Assembly (NCBI RefSeq): GCF_001494635.1
Contig: NZ_LOJF01000011.1
Coordinates: 124,001 to 188,000 of the forward strand
DNA length: 64,000 bases
Origin: Tractidigestivibacter scatoligenes
GTDB taxonomy: Bacteria > Actinomycetota > Coriobacteriia > Coriobacteriales > Atopobiaceae
Direction: 5' to 3'
Shown: in pieces, positions 52,267 to 60,891 of the stretch
Numbering within the stretch: position 1 is the stretch's first letter
How the letters are laid out: each line of letters begins with the position of its first letter
Program-made: the position numbers and the translations under genes
The notes under the pieces: generated by a model
What the model saw: the letters and a program-made list of their open reading frames with translations, nothing else
Told to the model about the DNA's origin: nothing
Database searches by the model: none

Positions 52267-53406
52267 CTACCAGTCGGCAGCAGCAGGCGAGTCCATCCAG
52301 CGCGAGACGAACTCCCCGTACGTGCCTGCAATGATCGACTCGCGCGCGCGGCGCATGAGGTCGAGAAGGAAGTACAGGTTGTGCATCGACAGCAGGATGG
52401 AGCCGGCCATCTCCTTCTGACGCACAAGGTGATGCAGATACGCGCGAGAGTATCCGCCCTGGCAGACGGGACAGCTACACGCAGGGTCAAGCGGGCCGGC
52501 GTCGTGCGTAAAGCGCGCGTGGCGCAGGTTAAGCTTGCCCTCGCTCGAAAAGGCTGTCCCCATGCGCGCCGTGCGCGTGGGAAGCACGCAGTCGAACATG
52601 TCGATGCCGTACGCCACGCCACGCACGAGCGTGGTGGGGTTGCCCACGCCCATGAGGTAGCGGGGCTTCTCGCGCGGCATAAACTGTGAGGCCAGGGGCG
52701 CCAGGCTCTCGAACATGGTCTCGTGGTCCTCGCCCACCGAGTACCCGCCAATGCCAAAGCCTGGGAAGTCGCCCACGTCGAGAAGGTGCTGCAGCGAGCG
52801 CCTGCGCAGCGTGAGGTCCATCCCGCCCTGCACAATGCCAAAGAGCGCCTGGTCTGTGCGGGTGTGGGCCTTCCAGCAGCGCTCTGCCCACATTGCGGAG
52901 AGCTCCACCGCGCGCTCGACCTTCGAGCGCGGGGCCGGGTAGCCCACGCACTGGTCGAGCTGCATCACGATGTCGGCACCCAGCTTCTGGGCGATGTCCA
53001 TGTTCTCCTCGGGCGTCCAGGTGAACCAGCGCCCGTCGTAGTCGACCGCGCGAAATCGCACGCCGTCGGCAGAGAGCTTGCAGAACTCCTCGTGGCTAAA
53101 GACCTGGAAGCCGCCGGAGTCCGTGAGGATGGGGCCGTCCCAGCGGGTGAAGCCATGAAGGTCGCCCATCTCGGCAACAAGGTCGGCGCCGGGACGCATG
53201 GCCAGGTGGTAGGTGTTAGCAAGGACGATCTTGGCGCCAAGCTCCTTGAGCTGCGGCACCAGGACCCCCTTCACTGTGCCCTTGGTACCCACGGGCATGA
53301 AGATGGGCGTGGGGACGTCGCCGTGCGGGGTATGCAGGACACCCGCCCGCGCATGCGTGGCAGGATCCTCGGCGACAATGTCGTAGGTGAACCACTTGGG
53401 CTCCAT
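52267..53406 (-). CDS. tgt: Queuine tRNA-ribosyltransferase
   Basis: A 379-residue enzyme that swaps guanine 34 of GUN-anticodon tRNAs for a queuosine base precursor. It shows LTDSGGFQVFS with the active-site Asp, DMFDCVLPTRTARMG with the nucleophilic Asp, and the zinc site CSCPVC plus later His. The start is ATG 53406 with GAGGAG upstream. queA and queH lie ~2-4 kb away on the same strand, so tRNA queuosine formation is covered. No preQ1 synthesis genes appear, which hints at precursor salvage. Confidence 0.96.
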   Translation of the reverse strand: MEPKWFTYDIVAEDPATHARAGVLHTPHGDVPTPIFMPVGTKGTVKGVLVPQLKELGAKIVLANTYHLAMRPGADLVAEMGDLHGFTRWDGPILTDSGGFQVFSHEEFCKLSADGVRFRAVDYDGRWFTWTPEENMDIAQKLGADIVMQLDQCVGYPAPRSKVERAVELSAMWAERCWKAHTRTDQALFGIVQGGMDLTLRRRSLQHLLDVGDFPGFGIGGYSVGEDHETMFESLAPLASQFMPREKPRYLMGVGNPTTLVRGVAYGIDMFDCVLPTRTARMGTAFSSEGKLNLRHARFTHDAGPLDPACSCPVCQGGYSRAYLHHLVRQKEMAGSILLSMHNLYFLLDLMRRARESIIAGTYGEFVSRWMDSPAAADW

Positions 53407-53427
53407 CGCGTGCTCCTCTTGCGTCAT

Positions 53428-53454
53428 GAAAACGGCCCGGGAGACCCGGGCCGC
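53428..53454 (-). terminator. Terminator after ptsH
   Basis: On the minus strand CGGCCCGGG-TCT-CCCGGGCCG (53433-53453), followed by TTTTC. It separates ptsH from tgt, so tgt may be transcribed by readthrough or from a promoter inside the spacer. Confidence 0.85.
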
Positions 53455-53479
53455 CTGCTTGCACATGTCCTTGCGCAGC

Positions 53480-53752
53480 CTACTCGCCAAAGCCGGAGTC
53501 GACGAGGGCGACGAGGGCATCGAGGGCCTCCTGCTCGTCGGGACCGTCGCAGGCAATCTCGATCTTGGTGCCGGTACCAAGGCCAGCGGCAAGAATCATC
53601 ATGATGGACTTGGCGTTGACGGGCGCGGTGTCCTTGTCGACGTTCTTGATGGTGACGTTGGACTGGTACTTCTTGGCCTCGGTCACAAAGACGGACGCGG
53701 GACGGGCGTGAAGGCCGGTGGCGTTGATGATCGTAGTCTGCTTGGAAACCAT
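53480..53752 (-). CDS. ptsH: Phosphocarrier protein HPr
   Basis: A 90-residue PTS protein. The active-site His15 lies in NATGLHARPAS, and the regulatory serine (residue 49, equivalent to Ser46) in AKSIMMIL, so both the PTS and HPr-kinase sites are present. A leader of about 60 bases precedes it. It is not next to ptsI in this window. Confidence 0.96.
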   Translation of the reverse strand: MVSKQTTIINATGLHARPASVFVTEAKKYQSNVTIKNVDKDTAPVNAKSIMMILAAGLGTGTKIEIACDGPDEQEALDALVALVDSGFGE

Positions 53753-54012
53753 GTTAGAACTCCCCTTCTAGACTCCCTGACTAGGCTCGGGGAGAAAATC
53801 CCCGAATTGCTTATATCGTACCAAACGCTCGTATAGTTTACACACTTCATGGACAGCTGACGGACAAACTCTTCTCAAGCAACTCGATTAGCACCATATA
53901 CGGACGCTTGCGGCAAAATGGAAGGGTGCGCGCGGATGCAAAAGCCGCTGCGCCGTTGCAACTACAACATTTAGCTTCGCGCCCACGTGGCGCGCTTTCG
54001 AGAGGAGCCTTC

Positions 54013-55416
54013 ATGGCTTGGGGCAAGGGCAAGAAGGACGAGAAGGGCGCCGTCGAGAAGAACAAGGCAACCGTGCAGGATGCGCCCACGGGTGCTGCAG
54101 GCAACGCAAGCGTCCCCAAGGATTCTGCCAAGGCCGCGCGTGAGGGAGCCGCGCAGGCAGCCTCCAAGGCGGCGGGCGCGGCAAGCGCGGCGGCGGGCGC
54201 GGCAGCGGGAGCCGCTCGCGGTGCAGGCAAGGGCATAGCCGCCGGCTTCACCGCCCTGCGCGACGTGCGTGACGCGTCGCGCCAGTACTCCTCCGCAAAG
54301 TCGCAGATGGAGTCCACCGAGAAGGCACTTGCCGCACAGCGCTCGGCGCTCGAGCACCGCGAGAGCATCGAGGGCGGCTACGACGACATCATGACGGCGC
54401 AAAGCGCGGCACTCGCTGACGCCCAGAAGCGCGCGGCCGACGCCGTGCAGTACACCGCTCGCCTCACCCACGAGCTGCAGGACCTCGAGGCCCGTCTCAC
54501 CAAGATGCGCGCCGACGATGAGCAGGCGCTTCGCCCCTACAAGCAGCTCGCCGAGTCCTCAAAGGGCCGCGCGGACGACGCCACGCGCACCGTCGCCGAG
54601 GCCAAGCGTGCCGTGCGCACGGCAGAGGGCCAGGTAAAGGATGCCACAGACCGCCGCGAGCAGGCGATTGCCTCGGCAAACCGCGCGCTAGACAACTCAA
54701 AGGCACGCCAGCGCAAGGTCCAGGGGGAGCTTGACAAGCTCCTTGCCGACCCATCCGCCAAGCGCGATGCCATCGCGCAGGTTCGCCAGGAGCTCGCTGC
54801 CGAGGCCGCGCACGTAAGCGCTGCCGAGGCTGCCGTGACCAGGTCGACAGCAGACGCGCAGTCCTCCGTCGACAACGCCCAAACGCATCTCTGGACCCAG
54901 AAGCAGTCGCTCGAGACCGCCCAGCGTGAGTCCGACGCCATGCAGGCCGAGGCCAAGGAGCGGCGCGGTGAGTACGACCACCTCCGCGCAGAGGCGGAGG
55001 CGCGCCAGAAGAAGCTCTCGGACAACATCGACCGCCACAAGGCAGAGATCGAGCGCTCGAACCGCCTGCGCGACAACGCCAGGACGGACGCGAGCAAGGC
55101 CAACGACCTTCTCAGCGAGGCGAAGAGCATCCACGACACGCCACAGGCAACGGAGCAGCTGCGCCGCTCGATCGCCGAGCGCGAGCAGACGCTTGAGGCG
55201 CAACGTGCAAAGGTGGAGGAGCTGGGGCGCGCGGAGAAGGAGCTGCGGCGGCGCACGCGTACCACGCGCATCGCCGTGCTGGTGATTCTCGTTGTCTTGG
55301 TGGCAGTGGTGGTGGTTCTCGTCGGCTCTATGCTGCTTGGACAGGGCGGCAACGCCGCAGGCACGGCCGCCTCGACGAGCGTGACCACTACGGGCACGGT
55401 ATCTGCAGGCGCGTAG
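54013..55416 (+). CDS. Tail-anchored long coiled-coil protein
   Basis: A 467-residue protein with no recognised domain. Residues 1-85 are Lys- and Ala-rich, including a long Ala/Gly stretch; residues ~90-420 are a highly charged Gln/Ala/Glu/Lys coiled coil (AQKRAADAVQYTARLTHELQDLEARL, QSSVDNAQTHLWTQKQSLETAQ). A single membrane helix follows near residues 420-443 (IAVLVILVVLVAVVVVLVGS), then a short Ser/Thr/Gly tail outside. This topology fits a membrane-tethered scaffold. GAGAGGAG lies 6 bases before the ATG, and a strong terminator follows. Confidence 0.75.
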   Translation: MAWGKGKKDEKGAVEKNKATVQDAPTGAAGNASVPKDSAKAAREGAAQAASKAAGAASAAAGAAAGAARGAGKGIAAGFTALRDVRDASRQYSSAKSQMESTEKALAAQRSALEHRESIEGGYDDIMTAQSAALADAQKRAADAVQYTARLTHELQDLEARLTKMRADDEQALRPYKQLAESSKGRADDATRTVAEAKRAVRTAEGQVKDATDRREQAIASANRALDNSKARQRKVQGELDKLLADPSAKRDAIAQVRQELAAEAAHVSAAEAAVTRSTADAQSSVDNAQTHLWTQKQSLETAQRESDAMQAEAKERRGEYDHLRAEAEARQKKLSDNIDRHKAEIERSNRLRDNARTDASKANDLLSEAKSIHDTPQATEQLRRSIAEREQTLEAQRAKVEELGRAEKELRRRTRTTRIAVLVILVVLVAVVVVLVGSMLLGQGGNAAGTAASTSVTTTGTVSAGA

Positions 55417-55421
55417 CCGCT

Positions 55422-55460
55422 GCGGCGACCCCGTCATGGGGTCGCCGCCGGGCCTTTGTT
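55422..55460 (+). terminator. Bidirectional terminator between the coiled-coil gene and queA
   Basis: A perfect 11-bp stem GCGGCGACCCC/GGGGTCGCCGC with a 5-base loop, followed by a GC-rich bridge and CCTTTGTT. The convergent queA stop is at 55465. Confidence 0.75.
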
Positions 55461-55464
55461 AGCG

Positions 55465-56631
55465 CTACCTTATGAGCATGGCGTCGCCAAACGAGAGGAA
55501 CCGGTACCTCTCGTCAATGGCTGCCTGGTAGGCGGCCATGATCTGCTCGCGCGTGGCAAGCGCCGAGACAAGCATCATGAGCGTCGAGCGGGGCACGTGG
55601 AAGTTGGTGATGAGGGCGTCCACCACGTGGTAGGTGGAACCCGGCATGAGGTAGAGGTTGGTGGTGGCGTCGCGGCGCTCGACGATGTCACCGCGCCCCG
55701 TAACGGCGGCAGAGTCCGGTGCGTCCTCGAAGCGCCGGGCCGTGACCGCCGGTGTGGACGCGGGTGCCTCTGGATCCCAGGCGCTCTCGAGCGAGCGGAC
55801 CGCCGTGGTGCCCACGGCGACCACGCGGTGCCCCGCTGCCTTGGTGGCGTGCACGGCGTCGACCACGTCCTGGGGCACGTGGTAGCGCTCCGTGTGCATC
55901 ACGTGCTTGGTTGGGTCGTCCTCGGTGACCAGGCGAAAGGTGTCGATGCCCACCTCGAGCTCGACCGTCTTCCAGCCAACGCCCTTGTCCTCGATCCGCT
56001 TGATGAGCTCCGGCGTGAAATGCAGGCCCGCCGTGGGCGCCGCCGCGGAGTGCTCCTCGTGCATGGCGTAGACCGTCTGGTACTTCTCGGGATCGCCCTC
56101 GTACTTGGTGATGTAGGGCGGAAGCGGCACGTGGCCGGCCTCGTGGATGGCAGCGTCGAGCGTGCGGTCTCCCTGTGGCTCGAAGCGCACCAAACGGCCG
56201 CCACGGTTGTCCTCGAGGAAGTCGATAATCTCGCCCGTGAGCACGACCTCGGCGGAGAGTGGCGCGTGCAGGCCGCCCGCACGGTACTCGATGATGATGC
56301 CGGGCTGGCGGAGGCGCTTGCCGGGGTTCACGAGGCACTCCCACACATGGCCCATGGGGTCGAGGTCCTCTCGGCGCTTGAGCAGGAGCGTCTCGGCCAC
56401 GCCGCCAGTGCCGCGCTTGTGGCCCACGAGGCGCGCCGGCATGACGCGCGTCTTGTTTGCAACGAGAAGGTCACCGGGGTCGAGGTAGTCGATCACGTCG
56501 GTGAAGTGGCGGTGCTCGAGCGAGCCGTCCTCGCGGTTGAGTACGAGAAGGCGGCAGGAGTCGCGCGGCTCCGCGGGTGCCTGTGCGATGAGCTCGTCTG
56601 GGAGCGGGTAGTCAAAGTCGTCGGTGCGCAT
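55465..56631 (-). CDS. queA: S-adenosylmethionine:tRNA ribosyltransferase-isomerase QueA
   Basis: QueA adds the cyclopentene-ring precursor from SAM to preQ1-modified tRNA, giving epoxyqueuosine. The 388-residue protein begins with the typical FDYPLPDELIAQAPAEPRD and has PTAGLHFT and DYLDPGDLLVANKTRVMPARL. It is slightly longer than the common ~345-residue form. It is followed on the same strand by queH upstream, giving consecutive steps. Confidence 0.95.
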   Translation of the reverse strand: MRTDDFDYPLPDELIAQAPAEPRDSCRLLVLNREDGSLEHRHFTDVIDYLDPGDLLVANKTRVMPARLVGHKRGTGGVAETLLLKRREDLDPMGHVWECLVNPGKRLRQPGIIIEYRAGGLHAPLSAEVVLTGEIIDFLEDNRGGRLVRFEPQGDRTLDAAIHEAGHVPLPPYITKYEGDPEKYQTVYAMHEEHSAAAPTAGLHFTPELIKRIEDKGVGWKTVELEVGIDTFRLVTEDDPTKHVMHTERYHVPQDVVDAVHATKAAGHRVVAVGTTAVRSLESAWDPEAPASTPAVTARRFEDAPDSAAVTGRGDIVERRDATTNLYLMPGSTYHVVDALITNFHVPRSTLMMLVSALATREQIMAAYQAAIDERYRFLSFGDAMLIR

Positions 56632-56738
56632 GTGTATGGTTCTCCTCGTGCCCTAGGGCTTGCGTGATGAGGTGAGGTGCGGCGCTTAGTGCGCCGGCCG
56701 CCCATTCTAGCGCGTGGTGACGAGAAGCGACGGCGAGG

Positions 56739-57404
56739 CTAGCGCGCGGCGGCAACGCTGGCCGCAGCGTGAGCGGCCTCGCGCTCGGCCTTGCGGCGGT
56801 CGCGGGCCTCGTGGCGCTCGACGGCGGCCTCGGCGGCCGAGAAGCGGCAGCCGCAGTAGTTCTGCCGATACATGCCCAGGTCACGTGAGGTGCGGGTGGC
56901 CTCGGGATAGTAGGGGCGGAAGTCGCGCCACACCGGGGTGAGGCCGTATGCGGCGGCTGTCTTGGCGAGCACGTCTCCGCAGGTCTCGAAGAGCTGGTAC
57001 GGCGAGACGGCAAGTGTGGTGGAGATGTGAGTAAAGCCCAGCTCGCGGGCCGTACGACATGCCTCTGCCAGACGGAGGGCATAGCAGGCGCGGCAGCGCG
57101 CGGCGCGGTCGAAGCCATGCGGGGCAACGCCTGTCTCCCATGCAGAACGGTTGTCTCCGGCAACTATCACATCAACGTGTGCGACGTCCGCCGCCCACGC
57201 GCGCAGCGTGGCAAGGCGACGGTCGTGCTCGGCCACAGGTTGGATGTTTGGGTTGGTCCAGCAGATGGTTGGCTCAAAGCCCTCGCGGCGAAGAAGCTCC
57301 ACAGGCTCTATCGAGCAAGGACCGCAGCAGGCGTGGAGGAGCAGCGGCGTACGGGAACTCGGCACCAAACCGCTGCCGTTCTTGTCATCCCCGTGAAATT
57401 GCAT
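56739..57404 (-). CDS. queH: Epoxyqueuosine reductase QueH
   Basis: QueH (DUF208) reduces epoxyqueuosine to queuosine and replaces QueG in many anaerobes. It has HACCGPCS (Cys26, 27, 30), RCRACYALRL and YRQNYCGCRFS, all diagnostic cysteine motifs for metal or cluster binding. I use ATG 57404 with GGGGAG 9 bases upstream; an upstream GTG (57422) is also possible. It overlaps the kinase gene by 20 bases. Ala/Arg-rich residues at the C-terminus are not conserved. Confidence 0.92.
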   Translation of the reverse strand: MQFHGDDKNGSGLVPSSRTPLLLHACCGPCSIEPVELLRREGFEPTICWTNPNIQPVAEHDRRLATLRAWAADVAHVDVIVAGDNRSAWETGVAPHGFDRAARCRACYALRLAEACRTARELGFTHISTTLAVSPYQLFETCGDVLAKTAAAYGLTPVWRDFRPYYPEATRTSRDLGMYRQNYCGCRFSAAEAAVERHEARDRRKAEREAAHAAASVAAAR

Positions 57405-58188
57405 CGGCACCGCTCCCCACAATCTTTCCCCCAGAAGGCCATATGCTGCCCTTCTCGTCCTCTACCAGCATATTGTCTGCAGAGGAATACGCAAGTACAC
57501 GACGCACGTTCATTCCGTCGCATCTCCTGTACCACTCCTCGGCCGCCTCGAGCGAAAGCCCGCCGCGAGCCTTTCTCGCAACCAGCCGACGGTGTAGGAG
57601 GTCAGGGTCGGCGACAAGGAGATATGACGCGTCTGCCAAGTCGCGCGTCTCATCCCAGGGGGACTCACTCGAGAGTAGCCAGTTCCCCTCGACGAGCACC
57701 AGGCGCGCGTTAGGCGGAACCGCGATCGCATCGTCAACGACGTCGTGGATGTTCCGGTCATAGCGCGGCCACGACACGGTCGTGCCCGAGCAGAGCTCTC
57801 TGCACTTCTCGGCAAAGCGGGCGTGGTCGAAGGTCTCCAGCGTCCCCTTGACCTCGCGCATGGGCACCTGTCGCCCCTCTACGCAAACGCTGCGCGCCGC
57901 GATCACGTCCGCATGGTAGTGAAAGCCGTCGAGTGGCAGCGCTACCAGCGGTTCGCATGATTCGTCCTCGCAAGAGAGCTTCGCGAGAAGGCTTGCAAGG
58001 GTGGACTTTCCGGCACCTGGAGGGGCGGCAAGAAAGATGACCATGCGGCGGCCAAGCTCACGCTGGCGCGAAGTCCATTGGGCGAGAAGGTCGTGGCAGA
58101 GGCAGATGGTCTGCTCCGAGAAGGGAACGTGGCAAGGCACCCCGTCGACGACAAGATCGACCGCGTTTCTCTGGGGGTCTCCCATCAC
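57385..58188 (-). CDS. P-loop kinase of the uridine/pantothenate kinase superfamily (YggC-like)
   Basis: A 267-residue protein with Walker A AAPPGAGKST and a LDGFHYH segment of the phosphoribulokinase/uridine kinase superfamily. The sequence DGFHYHADV and LVLVEGNWLL match YggC-like proteins, sometimes called nucleoside/nucleotide kinase family. The substrate is unknown. The start is GTG 58188 or ATG 58185, overlapping the PHP gene stop. It forms an overlapping series PHP-kinase-QueH. Confidence 0.8.
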   Translation of the reverse strand: MMGDPQRNAVDLVVDGVPCHVPFSEQTICLCHDLLAQWTSRQRELGRRMVIFLAAPPGAGKSTLASLLAKLSCEDESCEPLVALPLDGFHYHADVIAARSVCVEGRQVPMREVKGTLETFDHARFAEKCRELCSGTTVSWPRYDRNIHDVVDDAIAVPPNARLVLVEGNWLLSSESPWDETRDLADASYLLVADPDLLHRRLVARKARGGLSLEAAEEWYRRCDGMNVRRVLAYSSADNMLVEDEKGSIWPSGGKIVGSGADAISRG

Positions 58189-59012
58189 TGAGCGCCCTCC
58201 CCCAGCGGCACCTCGCGCATCACGACCTCGCCGCGCGCGTCATGCCCGAGGACGAGCGCGCTCGTGAATCCACATGACGCTGCGAAGCGCGCGCCATCGT
58301 CCAGCCCGCCGCAGAGCGCATCCGCGCTGTGGGCGTCGGAGTTCACAAGGATTTGACCGCCCATCTCGTGCAATGCGCTAAGGAGCTCGCGGCGCGGATA
58401 GGGCTGGCTGCGAATGCCGCGTGCCATGGCGCCGCAGTTGACCTCGAAGGGCACGCCCTCCCCCACCAGGTACTCCATGGCCTCGAGCGCCGGGTCAAGA
58501 TACTCCTTGGAAGTCTCGTCAAAGTACTTTCCGCCCTCGTTGAACTTGCTCACTAGGTCGAAGTGGCCAACGAAGGTGCATTCCGTACGGTCGTGCGTCG
58601 TGGCCTCCAGCTCGTAGTAGGCGCGGACAAGCGCCATCCAGTTGCCACCAAACGCCTCGAGACAGAGGGTTTCCAGCCTCTCGGGAGTCCAGTCGACCGC
58701 CGTGTCGCATTCGGCCTCGACGTCCACGAAGTGCGTGGAGCCAATCCTGAACTCTGCCCCCGGACAACTGGCGGGATCGTAGAGCGTGTCCAGTTCCACA
58801 CCGAGAAGGATGTCCATACGCCCGCGATACTTGTCCTGGAGCTGGCGTATTTCCGTTACATAGGCGTCCCAGTCCATATGGACGTCCTGATCCATGTGGC
58901 CGGAGAAGCCTAGGGCGAGAAGGCCGTCGTCATATGCCGTCCGAGCCATCTCTTCCGGCGTGTCCTTGCCGTCACAGAGCGTCGTGTGCGTGTGGAAATT
59001 GGCTTTGATCAT
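58185..59012 (-). CDS. PHP-domain phosphatase, histidinol-phosphatase-like
   Basis: A 275-residue metal-dependent phosphatase of the PHP superfamily. It begins MIKANFHTHTTLCDG (metal HxH), and has GFSGHMD, GVELD, TFVGHFDLVSKFN and the C-terminal NSDAH motif. The HisK histidinol-phosphatase family is likely, but no other his genes are nearby. The start at 59012 has GGGGAG upstream. Confidence 0.85.
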   Translation of the reverse strand: MIKANFHTHTTLCDGKDTPEEMARTAYDDGLLALGFSGHMDQDVHMDWDAYVTEIRQLQDKYRGRMDILLGVELDTLYDPASCPGAEFRIGSTHFVDVEAECDTAVDWTPERLETLCLEAFGGNWMALVRAYYELEATTHDRTECTFVGHFDLVSKFNEGGKYFDETSKEYLDPALEAMEYLVGEGVPFEVNCGAMARGIRSQPYPRRELLSALHEMGGQILVNSDAHSADALCGGLDDGARFAASCGFTSALVLGHDARGEVVMREVPLGEGAQ

Positions 59013-59188
59013 GCCACTCCCCGTGTCCTTGTCGTCCCGATTGCCTCGCATACGATAGTGCGACGAGGTGGAGCCAGCGTAGGCTTATGGCGAGAAGTAC
59101 GCAAAGAGAACGTAAGGCGAAGGCTTGGTGACACAATGCGGCGGCTCGCTGCCGCCGCAACGTCCTTCTCGCCTTCTTATCCATGCAT

Positions 59189-59226
59189 TTTTCGATTGAT
59201 TAGAGCGCGCCAAACGATCGAAAAAT
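59189..59226. repeat. Short inverted repeat between the PHP and DUF3267 genes
   Basis: ATTTTTCGAT and ATCGAAAAAT (10 bp, one mismatch at the next base) surround an 18-base spacer in the gap 59052-59230. The AT-rich arms sit just past the DUF3267 stop. It may be a terminator or an operator. Confidence 0.45.
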
Positions 59227-59230
59227 ACAG

Positions 59231-59782
59231 CTATGCGCCGTCACCCTCACCGTCATTAGCGAGAAGCTCCACGCCCGTGTCCGTGTCTCGCACGTGCGTG
59301 CAGCCGGGCGTGCGAGCAATGCCCGCAACCATGGCCAGGTCGCCGGCGCACCCCGAGAGATGCGTCCACGCAAGCGCCCAGCCAAGCGCGGGCCCGGCAA
59401 CCGCATTGCCCAGCACCGCCAACGCCGCCGTGACAAGCACCGACGGCGCCAGCAGCACCGCCACAAAGAGCCCGCGCGCGAGCGGCTCGCCCTCGGCACG
59501 GGTGTAGAGCATGCCCGTCTCGTACCCAAAGCGTATGCGCACCTTACCGCGCCCAAGCAGCAGAAACGCCGCCGCGTGGACAAGCTCGTGGATGGGCAGC
59601 GCCACAACCGTCGCCACCACGTAGAAGGCCAGCCACGCGCCAACGCCCATGCCCCACCCGCGCATCACCACAAGAAAAATCTGTCCCACAAGGCCCACGC
59701 CAAGAAGCACCGCCGAGAGCGCCACCACGTGACGGGTAAGCGGGGTGTCGCCAAGGATATCGAGATGCGCAACGCTCCTCAC
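59231..59782 (-). CDS. DUF3267 membrane protein, putative zinc metalloprotease
   Basis: A 183-residue membrane protein with about four helices and an HExxH motif (IHELVHAAAF) inside a hydrophobic segment, the hallmark of DUF3267 zincin-like proteins. The start MRSVAHLDILGDTPLTRHVVALS is short, with no signal peptide. It overlaps the YwaF-like gene by four bases (ATGA), so the two are co-translated. The substrate is unknown. Confidence 0.82.
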   Translation of the reverse strand: MRSVAHLDILGDTPLTRHVVALSAVLLGVGLVGQIFLVVMRGWGMGVGAWLAFYVVATVVALPIHELVHAAAFLLLGRGKVRIRFGYETGMLYTRAEGEPLARGLFVAVLLAPSVLVTAALAVLGNAVAGPALGWALAWTHLSGCAGDLAMVAGIARTPGCTHVRDTDTGVELLANDGEGDGA

Positions 59783-60543
59783 GACGCGTCTCCTTCAACG
59801 CCGCGCCGCCGCGAGGCCTGCCAGGCGTGCAGCAACACAACCGCCACCACGAACGACGCCATGTATGGCACGAGGTAGCCGGGGTTGCCAAAGGCACGCT
59901 CCCACCACTCGAGCGGCGAGCCCACGGCCGGACTTGTCACAAAGCCGAAGTTGGTGTCGAACATACCGTTAAACCACCTAAAGAAGACCAGGTAGAGCGC
60001 AGATGCCGCGAGCGAGATCCACGCGTCGCGCCACTTTGGGGCCTTGTGAGGGTCGTCGAGCGCCATGAGCGAGACGGAGAAGATGAACGCATGCTCCATG
60101 AAGCCGCTGATGCAGGGTAGCGTGTACGGCGGGCAGTACGTCCAGCCAGGGAAGAGCATGGCGCAGAGACCGCCGGTGAGGCCAAAACACAGCAGCAGCT
60201 CGCGGGTTACGCGCGATGGGGCGAGCGCATGCCACAGGCAGATGTACTCGGCGATGTTGCACAGGTGGAGCGGCCACCAGTTGGGCGAGAAGGTCCCTGT
60301 CTGTACCTTGAGCACGTCTCCCCACAGCAATAGGGCATTGGGGACGATTGCGGCAACAAGGACGAGCCAGCGCCTGCCGCCGTGCCAGGAGTCGTCTGCG
60401 GGGAGACTCCGATAACCGTGGACGAGAAGCGCGATGACCGTCGCGCAGATGGCAAGCCAGAGCAGGTGCCAGGGGCCAAACATGGAGAAGCCCTGGCCGC
60501 CCCACAGCAGCGGCTCCGCGACTATGACCTTCTCGACGCTCAT
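59779..60543 (-). CDS. YwaF/TIGR02206-family integral membrane protein
   Basis: A 254-residue protein with about seven hydrophobic segments. The sequence MFGPWHLLWLAICATVI and NWWPLHLCNIAEY match the TIGR02206 (YwaF) family of unknown function. It is translationally coupled to the DUF3267 protein, hinting at a shared membrane role. Its mRNA leader is unusually G-rich. Confidence 0.8.
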   Translation of the reverse strand: MSVEKVIVAEPLLWGGQGFSMFGPWHLLWLAICATVIALLVHGYRSLPADDSWHGGRRWLVLVAAIVPNALLLWGDVLKVQTGTFSPNWWPLHLCNIAEYICLWHALAPSRVTRELLLCFGLTGGLCAMLFPGWTYCPPYTLPCISGFMEHAFIFSVSLMALDDPHKAPKWRDAWISLAASALYLVFFRWFNGMFDTNFGFVTSPAVGSPLEWWERAFGNPGYLVPYMASFVVAVVLLHAWQASRRRGVEGDAS

Positions 60544-60545
60544 AC

Positions 60546-60614
60546 CTCCCCCTATCCTCTCTCGCCCCTAGCCCCTCTCGCCCTCCGCCCCTCCCCCTCG
60601 CCGCCCCTCCCCTT
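60546..60614 (-). promoter_or_regulatory. G-run-rich leader of the YwaF-like gene (possible G-quadruplex)
   Basis: On the minus strand, the ~68 bases just before the ATG contain at least six runs of three or more G's separated by one to five bases (for example GGGGAGGGGCGG). Such runs can form G-quadruplexes in RNA or DNA and may hide or reveal the ribosome-binding site GGGGGAGG next to the start. Confidence 0.6.
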
Positions 60615-60706
60615 CTCGTTCTTTAGCGGTATTTGAGAAACGCTGCCCGCATTTCCGCAGGTCGCGAGAAACTCAATTCTCAAATACCGCTAAAGAACGA
60701 GAAGGG
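60610..60706. repeat. 29-bp perfect inverted repeat near metG
   Basis: The arms CCCTTCTCGTTCTTTAGC... (60610-60638) and their exact complement (60678-60706) flank a 39-base spacer. It sits in the 348-base divergent gap 60544-60891 between the YwaF-like gene and metG. The arms are long enough for a MITE-like element or a strong RNA hairpin. The rest of the gap (60707-60891) has no other feature I can support. Confidence 0.85.
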
Positions 60707-60891
60707 ACAACACGAGGGGATCGCGGGAGTCGCGGCATCGGTGTTGGCCACACCATCAACGTACCCAGCCTGCGTCGTCCCAGACCACCCGCGCGTACGC
60801 GCGTTGTGGGATAATCACGTGGCCCATGGCGTGCGCGTCACGCCAGCGGGCGTCACCTGCACCACCACGACCAAGAGGGAGCACGTCCCAC

